From assembly GCA_009731375.1 (NCBI GenBank), contig BJOX01000180.1:286806-350805 (forward strand): a stretch of DNA of 64,000 nt, in the 5' to 3' direction. The stretch comes from Paulinella micropora (lineage: Eukaryota; Cercozoa; Imbricatea; Euglyphida). A program made the position numbers and the translations under genes. Every line of letters starts with the position of its first letter. Position 1 is the stretch's first letter. Below are positions 21,169-44,538 of the stretch, piece by piece. The notes under the pieces were generated by a model. It was given only the letters and a program-made list of their open reading frames with translations, did not search any database and was not told where the DNA came from.

Positions 21169-21962
21169 GTTATTATTATTGTTAAAATTTTATCTTACAC
21201 TTCATGTTTTCTCTTTTTGTATCTCTTGATACCTCTTCCATTTTATCTCTTCTGCTTCCCACTCAGCTCTACGAGTGGCAAGTATTCTATTAAAACAGCG
21301 CTTGCGTAAAGAAAGGACGGTGGAAAGGAAAAAGGAAGGAAGCCCAGAAAGAAGAGGTAAAAAATGGCAGAAAACGGGGGGGAAACAAAAAAAAGTAAAA
21401 CAAGAGAAGAAACTTGAAGTCACTAAAAGAAGGAATGAAAACCAAAATATGAGAATTTACGGGATAAAAAAAGAAAGAAAAGAAAGAGGGGAGAAGCGAA
21501 AGGTCAAAACCTGGTGACGCTTCAGAATAAAAACGAAAGGTACCAAGCAAGGAAAAAAACCGTTCTCAGAGAAAACATCAAATAGGGTCAGAGTGTGAAA
21601 TCTTGAGCTGCGGACAAATGGAATACTCTTTCTGTTGTTGACTTGACTTTTTTCTCCACTAACTTTTAATATTCAACCAATAATACTTGCCTTGCGTAAG
21701 GATGCGAAAGGAGAGGTGAACATAAGTATCTACTGCTGCGATTGGTGTAGTCGTCGTTGTCGTTGCCGTTGTTGATGATGATGATGTTCTTGTTGTTGTT
21801 GTTGTTGTTGTTGTTATTGTTGTTGTTGTTGTTGTTGTTGCTGCTGCTGCTGGTGTTGTTGTTGTTGTTGTTGTCGTTGTTGTTGTCATTGCTGTTGTTC
21901 ATTGTTTTTGTTATTGTACTTGCTGTTGTTGTCGTTTTTGTTGTAGAGCGTGACGCAATTTG
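21118..21962. repeat. (ATT)n, purine-rich and (TTG)n tracts
   Basis: SINE tail (ATT)n to 21185, GA-rich sequence at 21300-21520 and (TTG)n at 21780-21900. No gene supported. Confidence 0.8.
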
Positions 21963-21985
21963 TTAGGATGCAGGATCATTGTCAT

Positions 21986-30509
<8,524 letters not shown>

Positions 30510-31130
30510 CTGCAGAAAAGCCAACATTAGGCAGCTTTGCGTCTGGTCAGGCTCGACAACTTGAAACAATACCAAAAAGAGACAACTTGAAACAATACCA
30601 AAAAGAGACAAAACGCCTAGCGCAGATATGTTTTCTACTAGCAATATGAAAGCAGACATTGTCTCGCCACCCCCAAAACTCCACACCTGCTTTTGTACAT
30701 TTGGGGGTAAATTGTGGGATTTGGTGGATTCTTTTTTCCTGTTTCTGCGTTACCCATCACTGTTTTGCGGCGTTTGCGGTCATCTGGGACTGGAAAAAAA
30801 AAGTTCTGAATGGGGTTGGTCATGTTTGTTTCCTGACCTGAGGCACAGTACGTTTTGAGCTAGAAAGACAGCCAAGGTGCTCTATAACTCTTTTTGTAAT
30901 GACTGAAAAGGGTTTCCTGGCTTGGCTGTGCTTTTCCAAGGCTTTCTCACCTGGTTGGTCTGTTGTTTCCACGCCCACCACCGTTTCTTTTCTCGATTGC
31001 TTTGTCTGCGTGCACTTATCCCATGCATTCACCCACATCTAAGCCAACATGCATCCATAGCATATTGCTTTGTCTGCGTGCACTCATCCCATGCATTTAC
31101 CCACATCTAAGCCAACATGCATCGATAGCA
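30510..31130. repeat. unique DNA with two short tandem duplications
   Basis: A 30-bp-scale unit (GACAACTTGAAACAATACCA) occurs twice at 30555-30610. A unit of about 66 bp (TGCTTTGTCTGCGTGCACT start) occurs twice at 30998-31130. Possible further minus-strand exon near 30750 (PDDRKRRKTVM) but out of phase with the exon at 30466. Confidence 0.6.
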
Positions 31131-31855
31131 GTTATTTTAGATCTTATGTTGCAACACAACCCTATACCTTTGTACAGCTCACATCCTTTCTGTTGCTGAG
31201 TTCTGCACCTGTCGGTTAGATATGACAAGCTCGCGCCATTCCTTATGCAAACACACATTATACAAACGTGTGGGATTTATGGGATATGTTCAGGAAAGGT
31301 GTTTTGTCATGTTTCTTGCGTCGGTTAGAGCTCCTCGACACAGAAACAAGCCCGACAATGCACCAAGATAGCCAGTCAGCATATACTATGGGCTCGTATG
31401 ACACGCGGCTCTCTTCTCACCACTCTCTTTACCATGTATTGTAACACTGTTACAAACCTCATGTTTTAGTCATGATATCCGGTTATTTTCACCTCCATCG
31501 GTTAGCTTGATGGGGCAGTCCCAAGCTCTTCCTGTCTACAGTTGCTGGTGGTTTTCTAGACTTTCAGACGCTTTGTTGACTGTTTTTGTCACAGAAGTGC
31601 GCTACACCCAAACTCAATACATGTTCCTTCATCAAACAGATAGACAAACTTATACACGATAATGCAGTCCAGGGAGCGGCTCTAGCAAGAGCGTCATTTT
31701 TGGTCATTTAGCTTACTTCTCATAGTTTGTATTATTTTCATCACGCTGTGTTTCTCTCTTAGTGCACACACCCACTCTACATGCAAATAAACTGCACAAG
31801 CCCTTTCAAATAAGGCCGAATTTTACAAGAAAGTCTTGTGGAAAAATTACATGTC
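31131..31855. other. unique intergenic or intronic DNA
   Basis: Nothing recognisable as a gene or repeat. Confidence 0.5.
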
Positions 31856-32086
31856 AAAGTATGTCTGTATGTCTGTATGTACGTATGTATGCACGTATGT
31901 ATGTATGTATGCATACATGTATGTATGTATGTATGTATGTATGAATGAATGTAGGTATGTAGGTATGTATGTAGGTAGGTAGGTATGTAGGTAGGTACGT
32001 AGATAGGTAGGTAGGTAGGTAGGTCTGTCGTCTGTCGGTCTGTCTGCACTCAGGTGGGTAGGAAGGTATGTATGTGTGTATGCATG

Positions 32087-32120
<34 letters not shown>

Positions 32121-33135
32121 TACGTATGTATGAATGTATGTATGCATGTCTATCTGTCTGTCTGTCTGTCTATCTGTCTGTCTGTATGTATGTCTGCATG
32201 TATGTGTATGTATGTATGTATGTATGTATGTATGCAGTGAATGTTTGTCTGTCTGTCTGTCTGCTTGTCTGGATGTATGTATGCATGCATGTATTTATGC
32301 ATGTATGTATGTATGTATGTATGTATGTTGTTGTTCTTCTTCTTCTTCTTCTTCTTCTTCTTCTTCTTCTTCTTCTTCTTCTTCTTCTTCTTCTTCTTCT
32401 TCTTCTTCTTCTTCTTCTTCTTCTTCTTCTTCTTCTTCTTCTTCTTCTTCTTCTTCTTCTTCTTCTTCTTCTCNNNNNNNNNNCTTCTTCTTCTTTCTTC
32501 TTCTTCTTCTTCTTTCTTCTTCTTTCTTCTTCTTTCTTCTTTCTTCTTCTTTCTTCTTCTTTCTTCTTCTTTCTTCTTCTTTCTTCTTCTTTCTTCTTTC
32601 TTCTTCTTTCTTCTTCTTTCTTCTTCTTTCTTCTTCTTTCTTCTTCTTCTTTCTTCTTCTTTCTTCTTCTTTCTTCTTCTTTCTTCTTCTTTCTTCTTCT
32701 TTCTTCTTCCTTCTTCTTCTTTTTCTTCTTCTTCTTCTTCTTCTTCTTCTTCTTCTTCTTCTTCTTCTTCTTCTTCTTCTTCTTCTTCTTCTTCTTCTTC
32801 TTCTTCTTCTTCTTCTTCTTCTTCTTCTTCTTCTTCTTCTTCTTCTTCTTCTTCTGCTTCTTCTGCTNNNNNNNNNNNNNNNNNNNNNNNNNNNNNNNNN
32901 NNNNNNNNNNNNNNNNNNNNNNNNNNNNNNNNNNNNNNNNNNNNNNNNNNNNNNNNNNNNNNNNNNNNNNNNNNNNNNNNNNNNNNNNNNNNNNNNNNNN
33001 NNNNNNNNNNNNNNNNNNNNNNNGGTTGGTCTGTCTGTCTCGGTCCCTGTCAGTCTGTCTGTCGGTCGGTCTTTCTATCTCTGTCAGTCTCTCGGTCTGT
33101 CTGTCTGTCCTCCTCTCCTCCTTCTCCTCCTCCCC
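31856..33135. repeat. (TATG)n, (GTAG)n, (CTT)n and (CTTCTTT)n with two gaps
   Basis: Compound microsatellite; Ns at 32474-32483 and 32868-33023. Ser/Leu/Phe-type open frames here are repeat artefacts. Confidence 0.9.
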
Positions 33136-33279
33136 CTTTTGGTCAGTAGTTAATGAATAATGAAATCGACCTGAGTTTGCAGTTAGAATTCATTTAATAT
33201 TTAATTTATGAACTGTGCACGGTTGCAGGTAAAAAAAAAAAAAAAAATATTGTGTGCCAGGTAAATATCAATATATCTT

Positions 33280-33703
33280 ACATACATACATACATACACA
33301 TACATACATACATACATACATACATGCATGTATGCATGTATGCATACATACATACATACATACGTACGTACGTACGTACATACAGAAGAAGAAGAAGAAG
33401 AAGAAGAAGAAGAAGAAGAAGAAGAAGAAGAAGAAGAAGAAGAAGAAGAAGAAGAAGAAGAAGAAGAAAAAGAAGAAGAAGAAGAAGAAGAAAAGAAGAA
33501 GAAGAAGAAGAAGAAGAAGAAGATGAAGAAGAAGAAGAAGAAGGAGGAGGAGGAGGAGGAGAAGAAGAAGAAGAAGAAGAAGAAGAAGAAGAGGAGGAGG
33601 AGGAGGAGGAGGAGAAGAAGAAGAAGAAAGAAGAGAAGAAGAAGAAGAAGAAGAAGAAGAAGAAGAAGAAGAAGAAGAAGAAAAAGATAATAATAATAAT
33701 AAT
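33280..33703. repeat. (CATA)n then (GAA)n, (GGA)n and (AAT)n
   Basis: Microsatellite run ending in the (AAT)n tail of the minus-strand SINE. Confidence 0.9.
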
Positions 33704-33970
33704 AGTGCTTCTCTGTCAATGGCTGATGCATTTCTGCACATGCGCCTCCATCGTCTCACCCGTGAGGGGAGTACGAAGAATTGACGATAAGCTCTAATGA
33801 CACCCCCGCAAGGGCAGTTCCAACACTTCCAGACGGGCCGGTATGTTCAATGAAGATACTGGTCCAGATGGATCGGTATGTTCAATGAAAATACTGGTGG
33901 CACCGACGGGAATCGAACTGGCGACAGGGCCCAGATGGTAGAACTTGACCACTGGGCTATCACGGTGTCC
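33704..33970 (-). mobile_element. tRNA-derived SINE, copy 2, with internal duplication
   Basis: Same family as 20885-21117, in reverse orientation. It carries an extra copy of about 33 bp (GGTATGTTCAATGAA unit occurs twice, 33840-33895). (AAT)n flanks both ends. Confidence 0.85.
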
Positions 33971-35590
<1,620 letters not shown>

Positions 35591-36868
35591 GCACTAGTTT
35601 TTACCATTACCTGTTTTACGCATATCGCTGCTACCAACTCAAATGACAGTTTTTCGTGGCAGTACATCTTTTTGACTTTGTCTAGGAACTGGCGGGCATT
35701 GTTCTCATTTTTCTTAAATTGATCGTTCTGTGACGATATAGACTTTAATAAGTTAAAGATCGTCCTGTGAGTTTGTATACAACTCTTCAAGACTGTATTA
35801 ATAGGCAGATATTAATATATATACAACGAACTCTTATTAAGAACACTATCTATGGCTACTTTGAGTCCTGACTCTATGTGAGCAGGTAAAATACCAGTAA
35901 ATAGTAGAGAGGTCACTTCGTTTATTTACGTAATTTCGAACTCTTTGCAGGCGGGATGCAACTTACGATCAAGAGTAGAACGTAGATTGTGAGGTCTCCA
36001 GTTCTCCGACAAACGGATAGTATCTTTTTGTTTTTAGTTAACAGTCATAAACGGGTAGTGTCGGGTTGGTAAACTTGAAAACCAAGCTGATTTGGGAGAC
36101 CTAGGCGAAGTTTGAATGACTGGGAACGGCGAAAATGACAGTGAAACATTATCACCTATTTCCGTCCCTTGTCCACAAATTTACTGTAACATGCGTGTTC
36201 ACCGGGGAAATTGGGGGAAAAGGTAATCTCAGTTAAGTGGGAAAAAGGCAAATTGGTTGCCACAGATCTTTTCTAAAAAGATCTTTGACTTAATAGTTTG
36301 AAATCATTTCTGAACGGAATCGAAAACTAGTTGTAGTAGTACCGGGAGTGACAAAAACCCTTGCAATTTCTTCCCGTCTTCAACAAGCACTCGGGGCGTC
36401 CCCCTGCTACCCTTAAGAAGTTGAACAGTACTGATAGAGGATATTAGAACTGAGCTAGTTTTACGTCTCCCACTGTGTCCCCAGGCAAGTCATATGTTTA
36501 ACGTATGTGACTATCTGACCAGCTCCAAACGTCCTTTAATAGGTTATGAGAGTCAGTATGATCAATACAGACAAAAGCACGCCAAACGAACGAAACAGTT
36601 GGTGCAGGTCACTGGGCTAAGTCATAAAAATAAAAGATATCCATACAAGACATATTAGCATTGGTGCCACCAATGCCGCCCACACCAGTAAATATCAGGG
36701 GCTTTTTCCATACTACTAACTATTAATATTAACTAACGCATATACCGGTTGTATTAACTTGTCTCATCAGTCACCTAGTTCGCTTCCCAAGCTCCCCCTT
36801 GATGGCATTAATACCAACGGGAGTCTCAAAACTTAAAAGGTTTCATCATGCGCCTCACAGATCATGAG
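35591..36868. other. unique DNA without a supported gene
   Basis: A minus-strand frame at 35563-35790 (FKKNENNARQFLDKVKKMY) looks mildly coding and could be a retroelement remnant. Nothing else seen. Confidence 0.35.
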
Positions 36869-37470
36869 TCACTGTTGCGCAATCCTCTCGATCAACTTCG
36901 AGTACTTTGGTCCCCGCTGCCGCTTAGTGTTGACATCGCTATAGCTGTCTGCGGAACCAATCTTCTCCAATATTGCCTTCCCGGCTAGAATCATAGCGTT
37001 GACATAAGCGTAGCGCAGGTCAATGTGATCCAACTTCTGACGGTAAATGTTGGTCGCAGCCAGATCAATGGCTCCCTTGTTGTCTTCGTATACCACAGGT
37101 GGTTTGGGTTTCCCCCACCCTTGCTTGGCCAAATCCTTGGTCACTTTTCCTCCTGCGATCCTGTTGATGAAGTTTGCTATCTTCTCCTGGTCATGTAGAC
37201 ACGCATCCAGCGCGTAGATCTCGGCTTCACAGATCGATTCCCCTTGTGTACCTCCCACATATCCTTCACTTGCCTGTACGTATCCAGCGGAACCTTTGCT
37301 TCCTCTGGTTTCCATAGCTCCGATTCGGGGTGCTCCTTCTCCTGTATCCACGCCTCCTCCCAATAATTCATCACCTCCCCTTTTTGCTCCTCCTTCAACT
37401 CCTTCTCCCTCTTTTCCTGCAGTGCCACCTTCCTTTCCCTCAAGGAACATAGTTTCTCGAACCTCTTCAA
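36869..37470 (-). pseudogene. Ty1/copia RNase H fragment
   Basis: The reverse strand reads ICEAEIYALDACLHDQEKIA, then PPVVYEDNKGAIDLAATNIY and KLDHIDLRYAYVNAMILAGK, ending GSADSYSDVNTKRQRGPKYS. These match the copia RNase H signatures (EAEY.AL, DN.gAi.la, KHIDirfH, the D.lTK end). Upstream in the same strand (37470-37260) lies a charged helical segment in another frame instead of reverse transcriptase, so the element is internally deleted. Pseudogene. Confidence 0.8.
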
Positions 37471-38416
37471 TACTCCACCGCCTCCTTATGCCTCTTTAAG
37501 TCCACGCCCTCTCCTGCCTCGTTCCAGGCCGCATTGCCATATGTTCTGCCGCCGTTTCAGTGGACTCCTTCAATCGGCGATCCCTAATACCATAGACGTC
37601 CCTGTCTATCCTGATTTCCCCTTCTTCCTACAAAGTCTCGTCGTCCCTCATCCACCGCCTTCGACTTTGCCCCCTTGCCAGCTTCCTTCTTCCCAGCATC
37701 CCTTCTCTCTCTCTTGTCACCACCGCCTTCCTGTCCTTCCGAAGCCATAACAATGTCGTAGACCTAACGTAAACCCAATACCCCGTGTTATCCATCCCCA
37801 ATTATCCCTCTTTTTCACACACCACGCTTCCTCTGAGCTTCCCCCCTACGCACCCAGTGCGTAAAAATAAGAACTTGAAGGACATGGATATGGCCGACAT
37901 AGATAATAATCCACCCTTTGTAAAAAGCCGCAAAGAGCCTCCAACAGGACGCCATTTTTGGTTCAACCACCCCAGAGGTCGTCCACCGTAAAAACCGTGA
38001 GTTTCCACTTGGAGTTTTGCGCCATGTTGCCCCCGGCAACTCTGTCTTCTTTCGTCGTCCCTTCTGTGTTTTCCTCCATTCTAACTCCACCACTCGTTTC
38101 CCCTTTCGAGTCATCACTCCCCCTGTTATTTCCGCCACTTTTCATCCTCCCATTCCGTTTGTCCTTGGAAATAAACCATCCCAACCTAGCCATCCACCAG
38201 ACCGACTTGTCCCTTTTCTTCCTTACTTACCAATCCCTCCATTTGTCATGCTATATCCGTGGTTTGTCCCCCCAAGTCCCCGAATCCACCTTGTGTTCCC
38301 TTTGTGACATGCTGTCCCATCTGTGTTCTTCCAACACACCCACCACCTTGACATCCCTTGAGAACCACCCACCTTCGAGTCCATGTCATTCCTCTGTTCC
38401 CACTCCATCAACCATC
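37471..38416. other. pyrimidine-rich DNA, probable body of the decayed copia element
   Basis: Plus-strand frames are Pro/Ser/Leu-rich because the minus strand is purine-rich. Minus-strand frames at 38138-37815 (RVVELEWRKTQKGRRKK) may be nucleocapsid-like remnants. No firm gene. Confidence 0.35.
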
Positions 38417-38754
38417 CACAGCCAAACGATACCCCTCCCATACCCGGGTATGATACCCTGGGGTATGATACCCCCATCTTGCCCCACCCCCCCAACCACC
38501 CCCGCCATTCATCCCCCCCCCCCCACCCCTGGAGTATGAAACCCCCCCACCCCCCCTCCCCCCCCGAGGGGCATGGGGGGTGGGATGAATGGCGGGGGNN
38601 NNNNNNNNNNNNNNNNNNNNNNNNNNNNNNNNNNNNNNNNNNNNNNNNNNNNNNNNNNNNNNNNNNNGGGGGGGGGGGGGGGGGGGGGGGAAGATGCGGG
38701 TATGGGGCCTTGGGGTATGATACCCGGGTATGGGAGGTGTATCGTTTGGCTGTG
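38417..38754. repeat. inverted repeat (foldback) around a 69-N gap
   Basis: The left arm, from CACAGCCAAACGATACCCCT (38417), is the inverse of the right arm, which ends near AGGTGTATCGTTTGGCTGTG (38754), with about 65 bp of strong pairing. Inside, the sequences around CCATTCATCC and GGATGAATGG (38503-38598) are again inverted. G/C homopolymers and Ns (38599-38667) form the loop. Confidence 0.75.
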
Positions 38755-39360
38755 ATCGTGAGAAACACGTTGCCATACCATCATAGCCCACAGCAAACAT
38801 AAAACCAAAGTTTGCATAAAATCTATATTTCCGTCTGTGGGTGGCATAACATGTGTGGTGTGTCCCTGATGTCATACGATCTGAATCACAGCAACCCCTA
38901 GCCTGCTCATCACCAAAATACTCGAAATCACGCAACGAACCCAAGAAACGTAATCACCCCACACATGTGCATGTAAATGCAACCAAGTTTCACAAAAGCC
39001 CCGAAAGGTCAAGTTCTCATTTCAAAATCATTTCCCGCCATGTGATGTGTGTGTCTCATCCACAGCAACCCTTGCTCATCCAAGAAAACACATGAGAACC
39101 CAAAGACAATTCCAGAAATGCATGTTCCCATTATATATCCATCCAAAACCATCCGAAAACCATCAACAAATACCAAGTTTCACATAAATAGACCATGTCG
39201 CAACTCAGTCGAATCTGTGTCATTTTTTCCAAATCATAGATGTTCTAAAAATTTCCGTCGCTCAGTAACGAGGAAAATTTTCCTTACCTCGTAAACCATG
39301 TTTTTATTAGCCGGACTCCATTGCCACAGTTACGGTAACTCAATATTTAATAATATAATA
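38755..39360. other. unique DNA, no gene seen
   Basis: AT-rich with short local near-duplications (CACAGCAACCC occurs twice, near 38886 and 39060). Confidence 0.4.
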
Positions 39361-39460
39361 ACTGTCTAACGACTTGTAGAATGAGGAATACCTAACGTAG
39401 AAGGGACTCCGTACCGTCGGAGTCTCCAAGCCTGCCAAGGATAACCGAACAGACCGGAAC
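39361..39460 (-). repeat. inverted dispersed repeat, probable copia LTR part
   Basis: The reverse complement aligns with 43444-43535 (shared TTCCGGTCTGTT, GGTTATCCTTGG, TTAGGTATTCCT and GTCGTTAG) with indels. Together with a purine-rich tract followed by TG on the minus strand near 39862, it suggests a copia LTR. Confidence 0.5.
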
Positions 39461-41405
39461 ATCGGGTACTGATGTCATTATATACCGGGTGTGCCGGCAT
39501 ACCACTGCTGTCCGACTAATTGATCTCAGTCAAAATACTTCCGATGCTGAGATCAGGAAAGATACTATTGAACGGTAAAAGACACTGGGACAGTCAATTT
39601 CATTTTATTCACACTGTGAGTTATTGACTTACGATATACCGAAGAATGACTTTAATGATTATACTTTACCCAACAGTAACGGATGACTAAAACGATTGGT
39701 AGATATTAATAACAGAACAATAACTGGACCCACTTAATGGGGGCAGATATACCCACTCGGTCCATTAAGGTGGATTTGCATTAGTTATTCTGATAGGGGA
39801 TCTAACCGCATAACCCGGTTAAATATATGGATATATTAGTTACCAAATCTATAGTCTAACACTCCCCCTGATTACTTTACATTAGTACAAACTGTAACAT
39901 AATTAAAGATAATCCTTAAGCCTGTGGAAATATGTATTAGCATAAAAATGATGGAAATTAAATTAATATTACACCTATCGATTATCCACTCCCTCTCCTC
40001 TCGTAGAAGTAGATACATCGGCAGTGATGTCCCATTCAGAGCTATGCCCCGGCCCAGAGCGTAGTACGTGTGACTCACGTACTATAGTCCTGTAATAGCA
40101 GTGTGACGTAGGTAGTAGAGCGCTCGCACCCCTCAGTGCTATTCCTTAATCTAGCTACATTTATACTGCCTTCCCAGAAACTTATTATTTCTAACTTACT
40201 TCAAGGGGAGACTCTAACTGAATAAAATATCATGTTATGATACTATCATAGGCAAATATGAGTTGATCCCAGTTGATATAAATTTGAACAATATGCACTA
40301 ATAGCCATAAACATAGAATATGTAATCATCATACATGATTTAAATAGTTAAATATCGGGGAAATATCAAACCCGATTAGCATTGTCAGGAACGCATTGTC
40401 TGGGTCCCTGCAAGGTTGTCAAAGCATAAAACATAAAAAATGAGCGTAACTTTTGCGTGAAATTCGCAAACCCGCATATACCCGTCTGCACACACCAATA
40501 CAAACCCATGCAATGAGACGTGCACAGAAACGATAATAAACGCACATATTTATGATGCACATACGATAATGCAATTTAAACAGGTATACTTACTTAATAT
40601 ATGACCTGGCAAATATGACTTATATACAATACGCAGGCAGGTAAAGATATCGCTAGATAGCAGCAAAATAAACATGCTGGGCCTCCACAGCCTATACGCA
40701 GTTATGAACATGCCGGTTCCGCTACCTGAAGCACCTGCTGGTAAGATGCATATAGTCATAGCATATAGATAAACATGTAACCATAAGAAACAACATATGA
40801 CAACATCATCATGAAATAATTCTGTATAGACGCGCAACATTACCGACATTACAACAGAAAACATCAACATGAAGATAATAACATTAAAGATTGCATTTTA
40901 ACATTAATTATCTATTACATCTGACGGTTGTCATAGGATACAAGCATATACCGAGAAATATGAGCGATCCGATCACATCGACAACTATGTCTACCATTTA
41001 GTTGCGCTAACAAAATTATAACCATAGTTCAAAGCTCCCTGGTGGCCTCATTGGGTCTACTTAGTTTACAATCTATATGTCTGGTCATAACTATTACTAT
41101 TAACTATTATCATGACATTAACTTCGATTAAGTCTATATAGCAAAGTAGATCATCGACACATGCGATATAATCTATGTAACATGTATAAACTTCTAATGT
41201 CGCAATAACAGCAGTGGCTCTCTCTCCCCCTCGCTTTTCGGAGTTTCATGTAGCAAAAGTGAGTTTAGTTGATAAATATTTAGACATTAAAGGAGACAAG
41301 AGCAAAATACACAATCAATCAAAATACAGCAAACAATAATGTCATATAACGCATGGTGCGGAATAGGGGGAGTTTGAGAACAATCAAGAACTAGAGGGAT
41401 CTGAA
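39461..41405. other. AT-rich DNA, no gene supported
   Basis: Includes a minus-strand polypurine/TG junction (plus sequence ACACTCCCCCTGATTAC near 39858) that looks like a PPT/LTR boundary. Short frames lack coding character. Confidence 0.35.
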
Positions 41406-42861
41406 GTGGGAAATTATCCTAGGAAACAGGGTTTGCCCATTTCGAGTGCTTCTAGGTCTTCTGTAGGTGTGGAAAAAGAAGTTGTGGTAGTGGAAAGTGA
41501 TAGTGATACGGATGCCGAACATTTGTCCCCACCAGTCACCCCACAAGTCCATGATCCGGGAGGAAACCCACAACCAGAAAAGGAGAGTGTCAGTACACCG
41601 CCAGTCAGTTCGATAGCCTTTCCCAAAGCAAAGAATAGGAAGGCAAGACTGTCGAAGCGACTGGACCCATTACAGGGAGTTGAAGTAGCAGTTCCTGCCC
41701 CAGAATTTGGAGAAAAATGGGCTCAGACTCAATATGGAGAGCAGTGGCGCACACATATCAGAAAGGGACGTGCCATTCGTCCAGGGGGAGCTTTGAAAGC
41801 AATCTCAGGAAAGATGAAACCTACGCATTACATAGACTTCGGAGAGGGAAAAGCAGAGAGAATGTTAGATAGTGAGACAGAGAAATATAGGATTATTTCA
41901 GTCGGTACGACCAGTTTTATCAACCCCCCAGAAGTCAGCGTAGAAACCCCAGTTGTGCCCAAGTTGGACGAAGGAGAACAAACTCAGTCAGTATTATCTC
42001 CAAATAAGCCCAACCCAGCTACTTTTCGTTCATGGACGCAGGGTGAGATATCCGGCGATAATCTCATACCCGCGGGACAGAAGAGAGTCAGACCCCAGAA
42101 GCAACCAGTTGCTCCTCCAGTTAGCGTAGCACCAGCTACTGTAGCGTCAACACAACCACCACCCATATTGCCTGCCGCAAAATTGCTTGAGGTAGTACCC
42201 GATTTTGCTCATAATGCTTGCTTTTACTCTGCCATTGAACTGCCTCCCGATATCAAACCACAAGATAAGAAGGCAGCAAGAGAGAAAGAGATACAGCAGC
42301 AGGAAGAGTTGAGATCGTTCGAATGGGTGAGAGAGACAGAGGCGAGGAGAAGCGGCAGTAAAATAATACCACTAACATGGGTAGATACGGTAAAGCCAGA
42401 CCCTAAAGGTGGTACTTATTGCAAGGCTAGAACAGCAATAAGAGGAGATTTAATGGAACCTGGTATTCATTTTAATGCTAAACGTACATATTCTCCCACT
42501 GCCCATCACCGCACATTTCTCATGTTTGTTGCGCACGCTGCTGTTCATAATAGAGATTTGAGGCTTGTTGACTTTGTCACTGCATACTTGCACGCTATCA
42601 TGCCTTACACCATCTACGCACGCCCCCCACCTGGTTTTGAGCGTGTTGGTGTGGCTCATTCTTAAAGCGTATTACGGTCACCCTGAATCAGGACGGCTTT
42701 GGTACGATGTTTGGAATGAGATAGTGGTTAAGTTTGGGTTCAAGCCCCTTGCCATTGACAAGGCATCGTATTCGATTGTGAAGAACAACAACCCACTGCA
42801 CACCACATTGATCACATTTCATGTAGATGATGGATTGCATGTAGCTAACGAGAAAGAACAC
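41406..42861 (+). pseudogene. Ty1/copia reverse transcriptase with N-terminal linker
   Basis: A 419-codon frame starting GNYPRKQGLPISSAS carries an acidic/Pro-rich linker. It then enters copia reverse transcriptase: IIPLTWVDTVKPDP, YCKARTAIRGDLMEPGIHFN, KRTYSPTAHHRTFL, DLRLVDFVTAYLHAIM, YARPPPGFERVGV. A frame change at about 42650 is needed to continue as LKAYYGHPESGRLWYDVWNE and then LITFHVDDGLHVAN (the catalytic VDD). A 10-N gap (42862-42871) and unrelated sequence follow, so RNase H is absent. Orientation is opposite to the copia fragment at 36869. Confidence 0.8.
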
Positions 42862-43443
42862 NNNNNNNNNNGTGACACTTGCAAGGCGAATTCTGATGGA
42901 GCGTACGGGAGACTCACGTTGTCGCCGCCGGTCTGGCCACTGACATACTTTTTAGGGAATACTTCTCAGCGGTCGCCGGGCCGGGCTTGTCACTGTCAGG
43001 CTAAAGCCTACGGTCCGACCTCACATTATTCCGAAGTTCGCTCCTCCTCCGAAGAGATGTGGTAGCCTATGTCACGCCGGTCGGAGATTGTTCAGTTGAA
43101 GAGTCCGGATCTTCATTAAACTACATTCATCATCATCTACTGAGTATCATTGACAGTGCCACCGCTGTACAGTTATAGCACTGATGATGATTTGACTCGT
43201 GACAGTCCAGGCTCCGACTCCCGAGCCTCGTCAGCGAACGCAAGACTCTTTTGAAGCCGCCCGCCTCGGAGTCGGAGACCAGAAACGCCGTCACCGTAGG
43301 CTAGCCGTGATATTGTATGTTTGTATTAATAAATAGACTCATGATTCTGACGAGAGCACGCTCGACTCGGAGGGGAGAGGAGATTATGCCGGCCCGGTGG
43401 CACCAGAGGATATATAGTAATAATAGCATTACAGTGACACTGA

Positions 43444-43535
43444 GTTCCGGTCTGTTGGTTATCCTTGGCTTGGAGATTACATAGTCCCTCAGGGTCTACC
43501 TTAGGTATTCCTTAGTCTTCATGTCGTTAGGTTAG
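43444..43535 (+). repeat. partner of the inverted repeat at 39361-39460
   Basis: See the alignment described for 39361-39460. It lies 3' of the plus-strand copia RT, as an LTR would. Confidence 0.5.
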
Positions 43536-44160
43536 TTGTTAATAATGTACTAATACTAAAACTTCAATATTATTCACTGTAACAGTTGTTAAACTTAATA
43601 CACTGACTGAATTCAGACCACTACTCCGTTTGAAATTTCAGACCACTAGTGAATGCAGTCTGACTATTCAAACTGGATAATGTTTTGCAGCTTTCATAAC
43701 TCGTGTCACATTTTTAAGCATTCGCGCAAGCCTCAGCGACATCATCCATAACCAAGAACCGGATCCGGGATCGGGCTGAGATAGTTCCTGACGCAATCTA
43801 GTCGCTGACCTAGCATTTCATCTTGGCTTGCGCGGATGAGATATATCGCGAATGATCGAAACGCAAATCATTTAAACCAAAACCTTGGTTGACTTGGACA
43901 CTTGAACGTCACTAGTCCTCATGAAAGGGAAGTGGCAGTCACGTGCTACCCACTCATAGGTATGATATTTTGGTTTTTTTTCTTTCTTTTTTTTTTTTTT
44001 TTTAGTCTGCGAAGAGTCACATTACTGTGGTCTCGGCTGGCGCCGTTCTGTTACATGTTCTTTGGGCACTAGCCGTTGTCCCAAAAAATTAAAAGGGACA
44101 GATACAGAAATAAATAAAGGGATGGAAGGGTAGATAGTGTACAGATAGAGTCGAGTATAT
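43536..44160. other. unique DNA with a T-rich tract, no gene
   Basis: A T-rich run lies at 43974-44003. Nothing else recognised. Confidence 0.4.
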
Positions 44161-44256
44161 AGACAGACAGATAGGTAGGTAGGTAAGTAGGAAGGTAGGT
44201 AGGTAGGTAGGTAGGTAGGTAGGTAGATAGATGGATAGATGGATGGATAGATAGAC

Positions 44257-44300
<44 letters not shown>

Positions 44301-44314
44301 TAGATAGATTAGAT

Positions 44315-44352
<38 letters not shown>

Positions 44353-44360
44353 TTAGTAGT

Positions 44361-44394
<34 letters not shown>

Positions 44395-44415
44395 GTAGAT
44401 AGATAGGTAGATAGG

Positions 44416-44491
<76 letters not shown>

Positions 44492-44492
44492 C

Positions 44493-44538
<46 letters not shown>

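Noticed and set aside
32054-33160. Plus-strand frame of 368 codons through Ns
   Set aside because: It consists of (TATG)n, (CTT)n and unknown bases only.
40550-40870. 106-codon minus-strand frame rich in Cys and Leu
   Set aside because: Located in AT-rich DNA without coding character and with no recognisable domain.
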